A stretch of DNA of 64,000 bases from Chionis minor (taxonomy: Eukaryota; Chordata; Aves; Charadriiformes; Chionididae): positions 62,001 through 126,000 of the forward strand of contig VZSF01006987.1 in NCBI GenBank assembly GCA_013398295.1. The letters run 5' to 3'. A program made the translations under genes and the position numbers. Positions 24,995 through 36,700 of the stretch are shown here, in pieces; the first letter of the stretch is position 1; each line of letters opens with the position of its first letter. Under the pieces are notes generated by a model. The model did no database searches. It worked only from the letters and a program-made list of their open reading frames with translations, and was not told the DNA's origin.

Positions 24995-25640
24995 CTAGAA
25001 ATGGAGGAAAAATTACCTAGGCGAATGCAAGCCTATCAGTCTAGCCTCACTATGTTTTAGATTAAGAGGGATAAAAATACAGAATATTCAAATTGAGGAT
25101 GAATGAAGAACAGAATAAACTCTATCATGAGTATTCCAAAGGCAGCCTGTGCCAGGCAAGACAAATCCAAATAGTGTTATTGGATAAGATTTTTAGTTTC
25201 TTTTAGCACAGGAACTGTGCTAAATTCTGAGAATATGAACTTCAGTAGATATCATCTCACTTGTAGAAATTTTATATAAAATGCTGAAAGCACTGATTAG
25301 TATAAGAAGTGAGTGAAGAGATGAAATGAGATGAATAAATGGAGGAAGCTATCTGATTTTTTTCTTCAGGATCAGTTTTGGGATTTATTGAATTTTTCTT
25401 TAACAGTCTTGGCAGAAGAACTGGAAGTGCTGATGAAATCTGCTGAAGATGGGTTTTCTGAAGAGGTTTGATCAATATATAAAGGGATTGAATGACATAG
25501 GAAGAATTGGATGATCTTAAGGGTGGGATGAATAGAAAAGAACAGATATTTAACAATACAGAAAGGAAGGTCATGTATTAGGGGACAAAAAATCACTTCT
25601 GTTACTCAGGGTTTTTCTTTAAGAAATTACCAAGAAATAG
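24995..25640 (+). mobile_element. Very old CR1-clade LINE relic, reverse-transcriptase region (sense)
   Basis: Weak but ordered similarity to a CR1-clade (CR1/L3-like) ORF2: 'caagcctatcagtctagcct' (the segment equivalent to 'acaggccagtcagcct'), then 'ggcaagacaaat', then 'caggatcagttttgggat' (the segment equivalent to 'ggatctgttttgggacc'), 'tcttggcagaagaactgga', 'gaagtgctgatgaaatctgc', and 'aaggtcatgtattaggggac'. The order fits reverse transcriptase through the downstream connection region. Many indels break every frame. It is far older than the other CR1 copies here. Antisense frames of 100 and 74 codons over it are not genes. Confidence 0.5.
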
Positions 25641-27794
25641 TGTATTAGCTGATCCTCTCTGAGATATGGGAATACTTTCCAGTTTCTGAAACCTTCTACA
25701 TGCCATAGAATACATTCCAATCACAAGTCAAGACATTGTTTATGTAATGCAGTTAAGAAATATAAAAGTACACATCTAGGCCATGCCAAAGAAGGTTATT
25801 TCCTGTAACACTAAATGACTGGTTACAACATTGTGTAAGTGACAAATGCAGTCTCCATAATAACATGCGTAATTCAGATTGCATTTGTTATAAAAGTGAA
25901 TTTGAACTGTTGTAGGTCCAGAGAAGGAGTAATCTTATGATCAGAAGATGGAAAAATCAAGTAGAGATGAAATAATCTTAATATACTTAATTTAACAATT
26001 TAAAATTTGAAAGGGGAAGTGGTGAGTTTCTTTAAGTATGGATGGGATAAGCTCCAGTGACAAAGAATTCCTATTTAGGGTAATAAACCACATCGATACA
26101 AGGATGTATCAGTATATACTTGTTTGAAATACATTTATACTGGAGATAAAAAGAAAATTTCTAAACAATGAAGGTCAAAATAACCCACTACTAGATGTAG
26201 AAAGGACAAACCAGCTTATATTGCAATGCAGATTGGCTTTTTCCCAGCAGTGATTTCTTCCCTTAACTGGCATGTAACTGGATTTAAGATTCCTTCTGGA
26301 CCCTTTTTCCTGCCTAAAATAGAATAAATATGACTGCTGTAGAAGTTGAGAAATAAGATAAACAGTTCTAGATGGTTTGGAGCTCCTTTTACTAAAATCG
26401 TTCTCCCTCTGCAGTCTCCTTTTTTACTACATAAGTATACAGCAAATAATCTAAGTTAGTAAGAGTCTACATTAGTCTCCCGTACTCACTTGCAAGGCAG
26501 GATGGAAAAAACAATATATTTAATTATGTACTTTTATTTCTTAGAAGTTATAGACAAGAGGAAGTGAATTTAGTTTGCACTGAAAAGTTAATTCAAAAAT
26601 TTCCCAAGCTCCTAAGGCTTAACTCTGCAGCCCTACTAATGGCTGTTTTCTGTTTTAAAACATTTTGTGTGTATCTAATATGAATATTTTCACATACTGA
26701 ATATATGTATTTGTATCATTCACATTTTTGGCTGTTCATTTGTTATTAAAAATATTATATCAGCATCAGACAGACAGATGCACATAGGAAATAAGACAGG
26801 TGGGCAACTGGAGTTGAAGTGCATCGAATGGAGGATAGATACCACCCGCTCGTTTTCTATATCAATTAAACCTTGGAAGCAGGAACACAAACATAGATTA
26901 GAAACACAGCACAGTGTGTATCATGGTTTTGTAGTGCCATAGTTGCAAGGCTAACAAAGCTTGAAATTTCCCTGTAGTCTTGGTGGGTTTATATGTTTTG
27001 CAAGCTGTGCTTTATCCAAAGGAACATATTCATTTTTGAGATTGCTTTCTACATAAAATGGTGTACTGTATCATAAGTTAGGATCTGATTAGTGAAAATG
27101 AGCATATAACGCAGAACTAATTATGAAGACAAAAATATTAAATTACTTTTTAAAAAATACAAATAAACCTCAAGCAAGGAGAGAACTTTACAATATTTAG
27201 GCAACTAACAGTCGTTATGTTCAATAAAAGATGAAATAGCTAAAGCTAAGAAACACTTGCTGAGTAATTATGCTCCTTTTTTACACACAGTAGAGTTGGA
27301 AATAATCAGTCTAAAAGACATCTAAGTACCGCATGAAGTATAGCACATCTGCATGATGTAAAATGTTGGATTTTTTTAGGAAAATTTGAAGTCAGTTGCA
27401 AGTCCTGGAGCTATATTCTGAGCTTGATTCTCTGATGACTTTCACATTGGCTAGTTATTTATTCGCTTGAAATCAGACCATTTACATATACTTTGTAGTA
27501 ATACAAATGACTATACAACACGCACAGCAGTAGAGAATAAAAGCCCTTGTGTTTTCCTTTTTATTATATTTTTTTTAAACTGCCTCACAACAGGGTAAAA
27601 TGAATCTCTTAAGAGTATCCACTATTTTAGAACAAATTTATAACTCCAGCCTTTTTGTTTAAAGGTCAGAATCTCTCTATTAATATTTGGAATAATGTGG
27701 CTGGAATATTTCTATTACCCATAGAAGAATCCTGTGCTGAGACTAAGCATAAAGTAAGAACTAATATGGCTTCAACTGCCATGACAGAGGTTTT
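25641..27794. other. No gene or recognised element
   Basis: Unassigned AT-rich DNA between two old CR1-clade relics. No open frame above 60 codons and no recognisable repeat. Confidence 0.6.
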
Positions 27795-27980
27795 GGTTAG
27801 ATACTAGAAAACAGTTCTTAGAGGCATATACGGAATAGATTGCCTAAGGAAACATTGGGGCCTCCTTTAATGGAGACTTTGAAGAAAAGGTTAGAAAAAA
27901 TGATAGAAATGGGTTATGGATAGTTGATTCTATCACGGCTCAAGCAGATGGACTAGATAGACTCCCAAGTTGTTAATTTT
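27795..27980 (+). mobile_element. Old CR1-clade 3' tail relic (sense)
   Basis: Ordered similarity to the CR1/L3 3' region: 'ggttagatactagaaaaca', 'gattgcctaaggaaaca', 'ggagactttgaagaaaaggt', and 'agatggactagatagactcc', corresponding to the family's landmarks 'ggttgcccagggagg', 'ggaggtttttaagaa' and 'ggactagatgacctc'. The last tail repeats are lost. It may be the remnant 3' end of the same ancient insertion as 24995-25640, but 2.1 kb lies between. Confidence 0.55.
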
Positions 27981-28593
27981 ATCAGTGTTTTCCCAAGATT
28001 TGTGTCTGTATGTGTGTACATACATAATTACATACAGTTTTCCAGCTAGACAGAGCTTAGGTGCAAGCAATCTAGATTGGTCTATTTAATTTTAATTTTT
28101 TTTTTCCGTACCTCTGAATATTTAATGTTCTGAAATTGTGCTCATTTCTGAGGCAGCCCTTAAGAGAAATATGCACAAATACAATCTTTGTATAACTAAT
28201 AATAACCAACCATACATTCTATGTGTTGTCTTTATTTCTGTCGTGGTTTGAGGTAGAACACAACCAATTTTTGCTTCGGTAATTTTGTTTTTCAGCTAAG
28301 TGTCTTCTAACTAAGTGCACTTTCTGAAATTAACAACATATTCTTCAGCCAGTGTCTGTTTCCAGATTGATAAGGCCTGATGTTTATAATTTATGCCAAG
28401 GAACAGTATGCAGAGAGGCTTTTGCTTATACTTACTGCTATAACAACCAAGGTCAGCTCACTTTGTTGTTTGCCCCCTTGGAGGGCCAGAAGCAGGAGAG
28501 CATAGAGGGGTTGCACCTGTTGGGAGGAACAGACAGGGCAGGTGACCCAAAACTGACCAACAGGGTATTCCATCCCATCTGCATCATGCTCAG

Positions 28594-28600
28594 TATAAAA
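28594..28600 (+). promoter_or_regulatory. LTR TATA box (TATAAAA)
   Basis: TATAAAA follows 'catcatgctcag' in the U3 part of the type-A LTR. The same block (ccatcccatctgcatcatgc, then the TATA) is preserved in the opposite-strand copy at 33403-33409, which supports it as the LTR core promoter. Present activity is unknown. Confidence 0.65.
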
Positions 28601-28755
28601 GATGAGGGATCAGAGGGTTAGCCTCTTTTTTCAATGGCCGGTGTCCAAGGAGAACTCTGTCTGTCTGCCTTGATCCTGACCCGTGTGTTCCTGAATCTAG
28701 TTCTTGAGCTCAGCTCCTGTCCATTGCTGAGTCTAGTGTGGGACTTCCCCAGTGC

Positions 28756-29352
28756 GTGCCAGTGATGTGACCGTCCTCCTGGGAGTCTGATACTATTTTT
28801 TAATACATTGTATAAATTTCATTATTTTCCTTTTTTATATTATTATATTTTCTTTTTGTTATTAATATTTCATTAAAGTAGCTTTAATTTTCTTTTCAAC
28901 CTGTAATTCTCTCCCTTATTTTCTCTCCCTTTTCTTCTGGGAAAGGAGAGAGAGAGAGGCAAAAAGAGCATGTGTCTTTTGTTTAGTGGCCAGCCCAACC
29001 CAAACCATGACAGTTTCATTACAGTAGGTATCTTGCTTCTGTAGGACTGCAGGAGAAAAAGTTGTGGTTTTTGCAGTTCCTTTCTCCTCTCTTTAAGGAA
29101 TCAGGATAAGTTTATCAGATCAAATGTCATAAGAATGAGACTCCAAAGAAGTTTCAGGAGAGACAAAATATGATCAGGAAATAAATTTTCCATTATATTA
29201 ATACCCTGTGACTCAAATTCATACTCTCAGATATGGCGAGATATCACTGTCACAGGGAAAAACTGCTCCATTCATACAGTTTATGACAAATCAGCATCGA
29301 AACAGTTTATGATTTTTTCAACAGTGTGTAATTAACTGGCAATCACTGAACT
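28756..29352. repeat. 597-bp direct duplication, copy 1, left of single N
   Basis: Identical to 29354-29950 except for one difference that I noticed (c at about 28805 against t in the second copy). It ends exactly at the N at 29353. It includes the 3' third of the type-A LTR plus its right flank. Copy 2 starts mid-LTR, so this is best explained as an unmerged contig overlap, not a second LTR insertion. Confidence 0.95.
28872..28877 (+). terminator. LTR polyadenylation signal (ATTAAA)
   Basis: An ATTAAA hexamer lies about 275 bases downstream of the TATA box and 140 bases before the LTR end, within an A/T-rich stretch, as expected at the R/U5 side of an LTR. It could be chance in such AT-rich sequence. 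Confidence 0.35.
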
Positions 29353-29353
29353 N

Positions 29354-29950
29354 GTGCCAGTGATGTGACCGTCCTCCTGGGAGTCTGATACTATTTTTTA
29401 ATATATTGTATAAATTTCATTATTTTCCTTTTTTATATTATTATATTTTCTTTTTGTTATTAATATTTCATTAAAGTAGCTTTAATTTTCTTTTCAACCT
29501 GTAATTCTCTCCCTTATTTTCTCTCCCTTTTCTTCTGGGAAAGGAGAGAGAGAGAGGCAAAAAGAGCATGTGTCTTTTGTTTAGTGGCCAGCCCAACCCA
29601 AACCATGACAGTTTCATTACAGTAGGTATCTTGCTTCTGTAGGACTGCAGGAGAAAAAGTTGTGGTTTTTGCAGTTCCTTTCTCCTCTCTTTAAGGAATC
29701 AGGATAAGTTTATCAGATCAAATGTCATAAGAATGAGACTCCAAAGAAGTTTCAGGAGAGACAAAATATGATCAGGAAATAAATTTTCCATTATATTAAT
29801 ACCCTGTGACTCAAATTCATACTCTCAGATATGGCGAGATATCACTGTCACAGGGAAAAACTGCTCCATTCATACAGTTTATGACAAATCAGCATCGAAA
29901 CAGTTTATGATTTTTTCAACAGTGTGTAATTAACTGGCAATCACTGAACT
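29354..29950. repeat. 597-bp direct duplication, copy 2, right of single N
   Basis: Second copy of 28756-29352. It carries a truncated piece of the type-A LTR (29354-29610) that should not be counted as a separate element. After 29950 the sequence is unique. Confidence 0.95.
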
Positions 29951-32053
29951 ATACATTCAAGATCATTAAAAATACAATACTAAAATACAATACTAAATAG
30001 TTCCAAGTATAAATATATGCCTACATATTAATAAAACCCCTTATATATAACTGGTGCCAAGAAGTTGTCTTGTGTACACACACACGTACACATATATGTA
30101 CACACATGCACACACCTTCCTCCACCCCTGCCTACTGACCCATTGGGGAGGTTACTGTCACCCACTTAGCTTTGTCTGTCCCTGTGCTGCTCCTGACACC
30201 ACTCCAACACACCTGCCATCAAGAAAGTGCCCTGGGAGTGGTTTCCACAAACACAATAGTATAATTTATACTTCTGTTGTAACTTATAAATAACCTGTTA
30301 GCGCTAGAGAGATGGTTAAAACTACCACAAATAAACTCATGAATTCATAAAGGAATGGTGGAATATACCATTAAATGAGTACATTTCAATGTGTAGTTAG
30401 CTTTCAAACTGTAAAAGAACAGAAAAAATAACCTTGGGTGGATATTGGAAGAAATATTCAATAACTCGTAGTAAAATAGGCGAGGTATTCACATATACTT
30501 CAAAAGTTTTATCTTTTTGTGCGATGTACTAATTTGACTTTTACTCATTTGTTTCTACTACCCAACCCCCAAATAATAACAATTAAAAAAAAAAAAAATC
30601 ACTGAAATAATTTATGATTTTAAATGCAAAATCTGGAGGGTATGTAGTACGTAATGTATAATGACAAAAAAACTACAACATCAGAACTTCTATAACATTA
30701 ATTCAGTATATCATATGTATGATATCTTGTGAAGATTAATATAATTCATATTTATAAACTGAACTTCAGAAGACTAAAAACTGCTAATTTTTTTCTTCCT
30801 GCCACCCACACCCCCAATCTGTATTTTATTTGGGTTCTTTCTGTAAGATATTATACAGGTACATAGCTACTACACTCTGTGAAGACTGATCTCCCTGTAA
30901 TTCTTTCAAACTTCATTCTGTAATTGCATATAGTCAAGAATAATTTTTAGAATCTCCCACACCTTTACAGACTAGAGCTTTGTAAGTCTTCATACTAGTA
31001 TATTACTGATGCTTGAAGACTGTTAATTTTACCATGTAATTCACAGTCCTTAGTTCATCCCTGGATGTTTTCACACCGGCTGAGCTCCCAAGGTTCCTTC
31101 CAGCCTCAGTGACTCCCTGATTTACACAGGTTCACTTTTCTGCAAGCATCATTGCAAATCTTTTACATACAGTGGTTGTTACTGTCCTTATGTCACAGTT
31201 GGTTCATCATCATTCTGAAGCATATCTTTATTTTAGTAGGTGCTCTGCTGGTTTCAATGTGATTAGCCTCAGGTTTCTTCCGAAATTTGTGGAAATATGC
31301 TAACTATACTCTAAGATTAGTATTCAGATGGTATTTCAGTCCTGTCAGTTCCTCGTGTAATGTAAACTATACGGAAAATATGCTACCCTTACATAATTGA
31401 CACACATCTACATTTCTGTGTTCAGTTCAAATTTGTAAATATGATACTGAAAGTTTCTGGCTTTGTGTCTCTATTCTTTAATAAACAAGAAGCTCTATTA
31501 TTTCTGTACTTTTTCATCTTGCAATTTTATTATCTTCACATAAGATACTGAATATATTTTAGAATGTTACAGAATTCCATTTTGAAAAGTACTTAATAAA
31601 TCCTCAGATACATGGTTTTATTCAATGTTATATGGGTAATCCAGCAGTAAAGAGAATTCAACAAATTCAAAAAAAATTAATGAACATTCATTCAGAAGGT
31701 TTTACAATAGCCAGCAGAAATATTTCTGTATGTGAAAGTTTTGGCTGATGATACTATTATTTACAGAGAATGACCACATAACAGGAACATGTAACACTTC
31801 TACAGTAATTTTGCAGAACTGTATACCTTCTGTACAAGTATAAATCTACGTACCTTGATTTACATTTATATGCACACAAATGTAAGGTAGGTCAATACTC
31901 AGACCAGAAAGCTCTCTTGTGAGTAAATGAGCACATCCCTGAAATTCCAAAACAAAATGTATGAAAATTTTTTATCATTTCACACTGCAAATTATTAAAG
32001 AGCATTTTTGTAGGAAAAAACACAAGAAGCTGAACTAGATTTATGATTAACAC
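29951..32053. other. No gene; a (CA)n microsatellite and a possible CR1 tail
   Basis: AT-rich unassigned DNA. An imperfect CA/TG repeat with TATATA interruptions is at 30071-30116. A short patch at about 31075-31120 (gagctcccaaggttccttcc, then agcctcagtgactcc) resembles a CR1 3' tail in sense orientation, but it is too short to call firmly. The 79-codon frame at 30054-30293 starts in the microsatellite and is not credible. Confidence 0.55.
30071..30116. repeat. Imperfect (CA)n microsatellite
   Basis: About 46 bases of alternating CA with gta/tgta interruptions (gtacacacacacgtacaca...). Likely polymorphic. Confidence 0.85.
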
Positions 32054-32185
32054 TGTCGGGGGGACCAGTCGCTACACTGGAGGGCAGGGCTGCCATTCAC
32101 AGGGACCTCTCCAGGCTGAAGGAATGAGCTAAGAACCTCTTGAATTTCATGAAGGACAAATAGAAAGCCTTCCCCTCGGAAAGGA
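32054..32185 (+). mobile_element. CR1 LINE internal fragment (sense)
   Basis: The blocks 'cactggagggcagggctgcc', 'agggacctctccaggctga' and 'aacctcttgaatttcatgaa' match the CR1 ORF2 region after the reverse-transcriptase core. Both ends are truncated. Loss of the 3' end is unusual for CR1 and implies a later deletion. Confidence 0.8.
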
Positions 32186-32928
32186 AAAGCCCCTTTAAGA
32201 GCCATTTTGTAACTGTCAAAAAAACTTGAAGAAAGTATCATCCTCATGATTCACTGAAGATTATTGTAGTTTTGTATGTAATTTGCATACTAAAAATATT
32301 CTCAAACTCTGCTAATGATATCCTAAACTCTGAATGAGATTACATTTCTGTAATTCAGGCGCTCCCTTTCTGCAGCTCAACACTACTGGATATGTTCATA
32401 ATGAGGAGTGGAGAGTCACACAGAGGGCAAACTTTTCATGATTATACAGTTTCTTGATAGCTTTTTACCTTTAAAATCTCAATGATCTTCACCACTTTTA
32501 CAGATGAATATGTGTCAACTTGTTTTACTTCAAAAGTAAAAAAATCAAATCAACACCACCACTAACAGCTAAAAAGTGACCTTCACGGTAAGACCTTGTC
32601 TACACAGAAACTATGATAATACAGGCTAACCAAACTACCTAATATTTTTATGCGGGTATTCTCATTTAGTTTCAGAATAAATTTAATATGATTTAATTTC
32701 ATCTATTTTGAAAATTAATTAAGCTAAATCATATTAAGGCCACTTAACAGCGAAAAAAGGTCCATAAAAGGGTTAAGTCAGTACAATTAATTAATTTTCA
32801 AAGTTAATTAGAATGAAATTCATGATTTGCTGGTATTAAGGAATGGGGTGAACATCACTCTGGTGGTACAATATAACGGAGGATAGTAGTTGATTAAAGA
32901 AATTTCAGTATCCTTACAAATGATAAGC
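32186..32928. other. No gene or recognised element
   Basis: AT-rich spacer between a CR1 fragment and a type-A LTR. It has paired AT-rich patches (ttaattaagctaaatcat around 32715 and ttaattaattttcaaagtta around 32787) but no element that I recognise. Confidence 0.6.
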
Positions 32929-33752
32929 TGTTGTGGGTTTGGGCCGGATCGGCCCAAGCAAGCTGAGCGACAGATGTTCCCTCTCTCCTGCCAAACAGGA
33001 GAGAGAGAAGAAGAGAGACTAGTTTAGTAAGAACTAAACTACTTTAATGAAATATAAAGAATAAAATAACAAAAGAAAATAATGAAATATATACAAAACC
33101 ATATCAAGCTCCCAGGATGACAATCACATCATCAGCAGGCACTTGGAAGTCCCAGACTGGACTCAGCGACGGAAAGGAACTGGATCCAGGAATACATGGG
33201 TCAGGATCAAAGGCAGACGAACCGATGGAGTCCTCCTCAGACGCTGGCCATTGAAGAAGGAAAGCAAGAGTCCCAGCAAGAGCAAAAGCCAAAGCAAGTC
33301 GGAGAAGAAGGTGAAGCCATAAAACAGGAAACGGATAAAACCGGAACAACTGAAACAACAGAACAACGGAACAACGGAATGCTGAGCCTTTGGTCCCTCA
33401 GCTTTTATACTGAGCATGATGCAGATGGGATGGAATACACTGTTTGGTCAGTTTTGGGTCACCTGTGCTGTCTGCTCCTCCCCACAGGTGGGACCCCTCT
33501 ACGCCTCTCTGCTTCCAGCCCTCCAACAGGGCAAATAACAAGGTGTCTGCCCTTGGTCGTTATCGCAGTAAGTCTAAGCAAGGGCCTCTCTGCATACCGT
33601 GCCTTGGCATCAGCTATAAACATGGGTCTTATCACTCTGAGACAGAGCAGTTTTCTGCACAATATGCTGTTAATTTCAGCAGTTAGAAGAGGCCTAGTTA
33701 GAAAGCAGAGTTACTGAACAAAATTGGTCCTGTTTTACCTCAAACCAGGACA
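32929..33752 (-). mobile_element. Solo ERV LTR, type A (antisense)
   Basis: An 824-bp LTR lying antisense. Read on the minus strand it starts TGTCCTGGTTTGAGG and ends with ...CCCACAACA, giving TG...CA ends with an imperfect inverted repeat. Flanking pentamers are taagc (left) and ttagc (right), a 4/5 target duplication. It shares with 28239-29012 the U3 block before the TATA box, the 'gatgcagatgggatgg' segment, and the sequence around 'gccctccaacagggcaaat'. A 173-codon plus-strand frame (33196-33717), rich in Q, E and K, runs antisense to the LTR and is read-through of U5/R/U3, not a gene. Confidence 0.85.
33403..33409 (-). promoter_or_regulatory. LTR TATA box (TATAAAA on minus strand)
   Basis: Reverse complement of ttttata. 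It lies directly after 'catcatgctcag' when read on the minus strand, the same arrangement as at 28594. Conservation between two separate insertions supports it as the family's core promoter. Confidence 0.6.
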
Positions 33753-36700
33753 TTAGCAAACTCTGGTTTAGAATGAAGTTTTTCTAAATATTGCTGTCAT
33801 TCAGCTCACAATAATAATAACAGTAAAGCAAGCAAATATGGTTTACCAGTAAAACTTTAACAGTAAAACCAGAAATTTGTTACTGGATCATAGACCATAC
33901 TGGATCATAGTTTTTTAAAAGCTAATTCTTTAACTTCATTAAAAGAAAGATGCAGTAATGTTGTAGAAAATATTTAAAATAGTCTCAGAATTTCTAAATA
34001 TTCTGATGATTCAAATGTGTTTGCAATAATGTATGTATGAGGGTAATGCATATTCTATCTAAAAATAAAAAGAAAGGAAAAGAAAAAAAAGAGACAAAGA
34101 TCAAGCCTTCAATGGCCTCATATAAGTACTCCAAAGCAATGTTATATTTATATTTTGAACTATTTAATTATGAACAGAGTGATCTCTGGTGTTTTCCTTA
34201 TAGATGAATAATATATACAAAAATAGTTAATTATAAACATGCCAGATTATAACATTAAAACATAATAAAATATGTCAAAAAAAAAATTGTCAAAGCTGTG
34301 ACAGGAAATAAAACAAATAAAATTTTTTTCTTTTTAAAAGATGAGTTAAACCTTGTTAAATTACTTTGAAAACATATCAGTTCAAAATTAAACAGACATT
34401 AGATTTTGTTTAATTCATCCACAAGTAAATTCCTTCTGGTATTGGTTTAAGCTGACTATATATAAGAGCACATAAATTTAAATGAGAATATCATGAGAAG
34501 ACATTTAGTAAGATTTCATTTATGCACCTCCAGATCACAGCTTTAGTGGAGTCAATTATACTCCCAGATATTCCAACTATAGGAAGATCTTTACTTAAAA
34601 GATACATTGCTTACTTGCCAAAGATTGTATTTTTTGATTATGGTGACCAAAATATTATTACTGTTTTTAATTTCTGATAAATTCAAATATTTGCACAAAT
34701 AAAAATGTTGTAAGACTTGATTTTTTTTTCTTTTTGTCTTATTCTTTAATATTAAGAACACATTATTTTCTAAATACTTACACCAGAGTTACAACAGTCA
34801 GAAGACAGTATTAAAATAATACTACAAGGTTTTAGAATGTTTGTTACTGAAAAATGAAATAATCCTTTAATACATGAATGTATGAAGCTAAATCCATGTA
34901 TGATGTGAGCATCACAGCAGTAAGTTTCAGGTGTTTGACTGTTTGACTGCTTAAGTAGAATCCAGAAACTTGAAGTTAAAAACTGTGACACCGAAAATGA
35001 ATACACATTTTGTATCATTAGACAATACAGAATAATAATTTAAAGATACGCTTGGTTGATTAAAGCAGCAATAATGATAATGCTTATTAGTGGTCTGGAG
35101 ATCTCCTTTAAAGATAGGCCAAATTTCAAAGACAGTGTTTACCAAAAGAATACAAACTAGTGTTAAGATCTCTTTTTCCTCTGAAAATTCATCATAGAGG
35201 TATCACTCACACATCCGATTTCTTCCAGCAGTGCTTTTTAATCCTCTACTTGTGGGAACTATAACTTTTTTCTTTTCTCCCAAGCTGCATATAAAAGCCC
35301 TGTTGCACATGTATAAAGTGCTCTATGGCATATTCATTCATCAATTTCTTACTCAGATCTTTCTCAGATCTGTTATGGATGATCCACAGTCAGAAACCCA
35401 AAGCAAAAAGCTGAAACCGTCACACAGTGCAGTAGAACAAAACAGCAATGTATCGGTGTTTACAAGTTTTCATAGTAGAAAACAAGTGATTGGATTATCT
35501 TAAGGAGTAAACAGTCTTACTCATCAGAAGTGGAAGGTTTTAATCATGGATCTTTAATCAAGATTTTTTTTTAATTATTATGATTTTTTAAATTATGGAT
35601 ATGACTCAATTAAAATAATTAGTCCAAATGTTATTCAAAGACATTGATTTTCCTTATATCTCTATATTCATGTGCTGGGCTGCTAAGCACTATCTTGATA
35701 GTGATGAAAGAGATTTTTACATGTACTGTTGATGGGAGACTGGATAGAAACCTGTAGGAACCTCAACTCTCTATCTGCTATCAAGCTTTTTATAAGTAAC
35801 AGTCTGCTTCATACCCATTTTCACAGTAGCTTTAAGATATTCCAGTTGTCTGGCCATCTAGTCTAGCAGAGTTTTGTCTGTACTGAGCAGATACATTCTA
35901 TGTTTTAAATTGCTGTAAGTTCTTTGAGGATTTCAATTCATAGCTTCCTCCAGTGTATGCTAATTCTTCCCTTCCCTAAAGCCTCTTTCTTCCACTTGGA
36001 ATTTAATACTCGCCTTCTAGAAGATACCTAGTTTCAGAAATGTTGTATCATCTTTTCCTAGAAAAGGTTGAAGCTGTTTTTCTTCTTTGGAGACAGCATC
36101 TGGAAGTAGATAATATTTCATTTTATTGTCAATAATACATGAAACAAACGACCACAAGCCTTCATTAGAGTCCGGAGGACTTTAAGTTGGGAATTGAAAA
36201 AATGCCAAAAACTACTGCCAGACAATGAAAAAAAAAGTGGATTTCTTAAAAAGAATAGGAGAAACAAGTGTATTTTATAAGAAATAAAAATAGTATTTAA
36301 TGTTATTGGCAAAGTGAAATGTATTTTTTAATTTCAGGACTTATCACAAACTGATGAGATGTGTTTTCTTATGGATTGAAAAGCAAACGTAAAATGTAAA
36401 AGATTGTCTGCCTACTTAAAGAAGTCATTAAACTGTGTATTCAAATTTTGTAAGGATAAAGGTATTAGCAATTTAGTTTTTGTTATTGCTGTTTAACAAT
36501 TTTCCCCTCCAGTCAGGTATACTAAGGGATCTTTACATGTAATAATGATTGGATAGGGCATTGTGTGCCTTATAAATTTTTTGTTAATGAAAAAAAGACA
36601 TATTTTTGAATTCTGACTGCACAAATTAGTAGTACAGTACTTGCTAAACTTACTGTTTTGATTATTTTTCTGATTCTGCTAATACTACATTTCTGTTACA

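Larger units (their letters stand above)
28239..29012 (+). mobile_element. Solo ERV LTR, type A (sense)
   Basis: A complete 774-bp LTR. It begins TGTCGTGGTTTGAG and ends CAAACCATGACA, so the ends form a roughly 14-bp imperfect inverted repeat bounded by TG...CA. The five flanking bases are atttc on the left and gtttc on the right, a 4/5 match for a 5-bp target duplication, a size seen with ERVL-type integrases among others. Inside are a TATA box (28594), an ATTAAA signal (28872) and a G/A-rich 'ggagagagagagag' block near the 3' end. Homologous to 32929-33752 and to 43444-44120 on the opposite strand. No internal viral genes flank it. Confidence 0.85.

Noticed and set aside
33196..33717. 173-codon plus-strand frame rich in Q, E, K and T
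   Set aside because: It is antisense read-through of a type-A LTR whose homologue at 28239 does not preserve the frame.
28239..33752. Two type-A LTRs as ends of a provirus
   Set aside because: They are in opposite orientation, have different target duplications, and have no viral genes between them.
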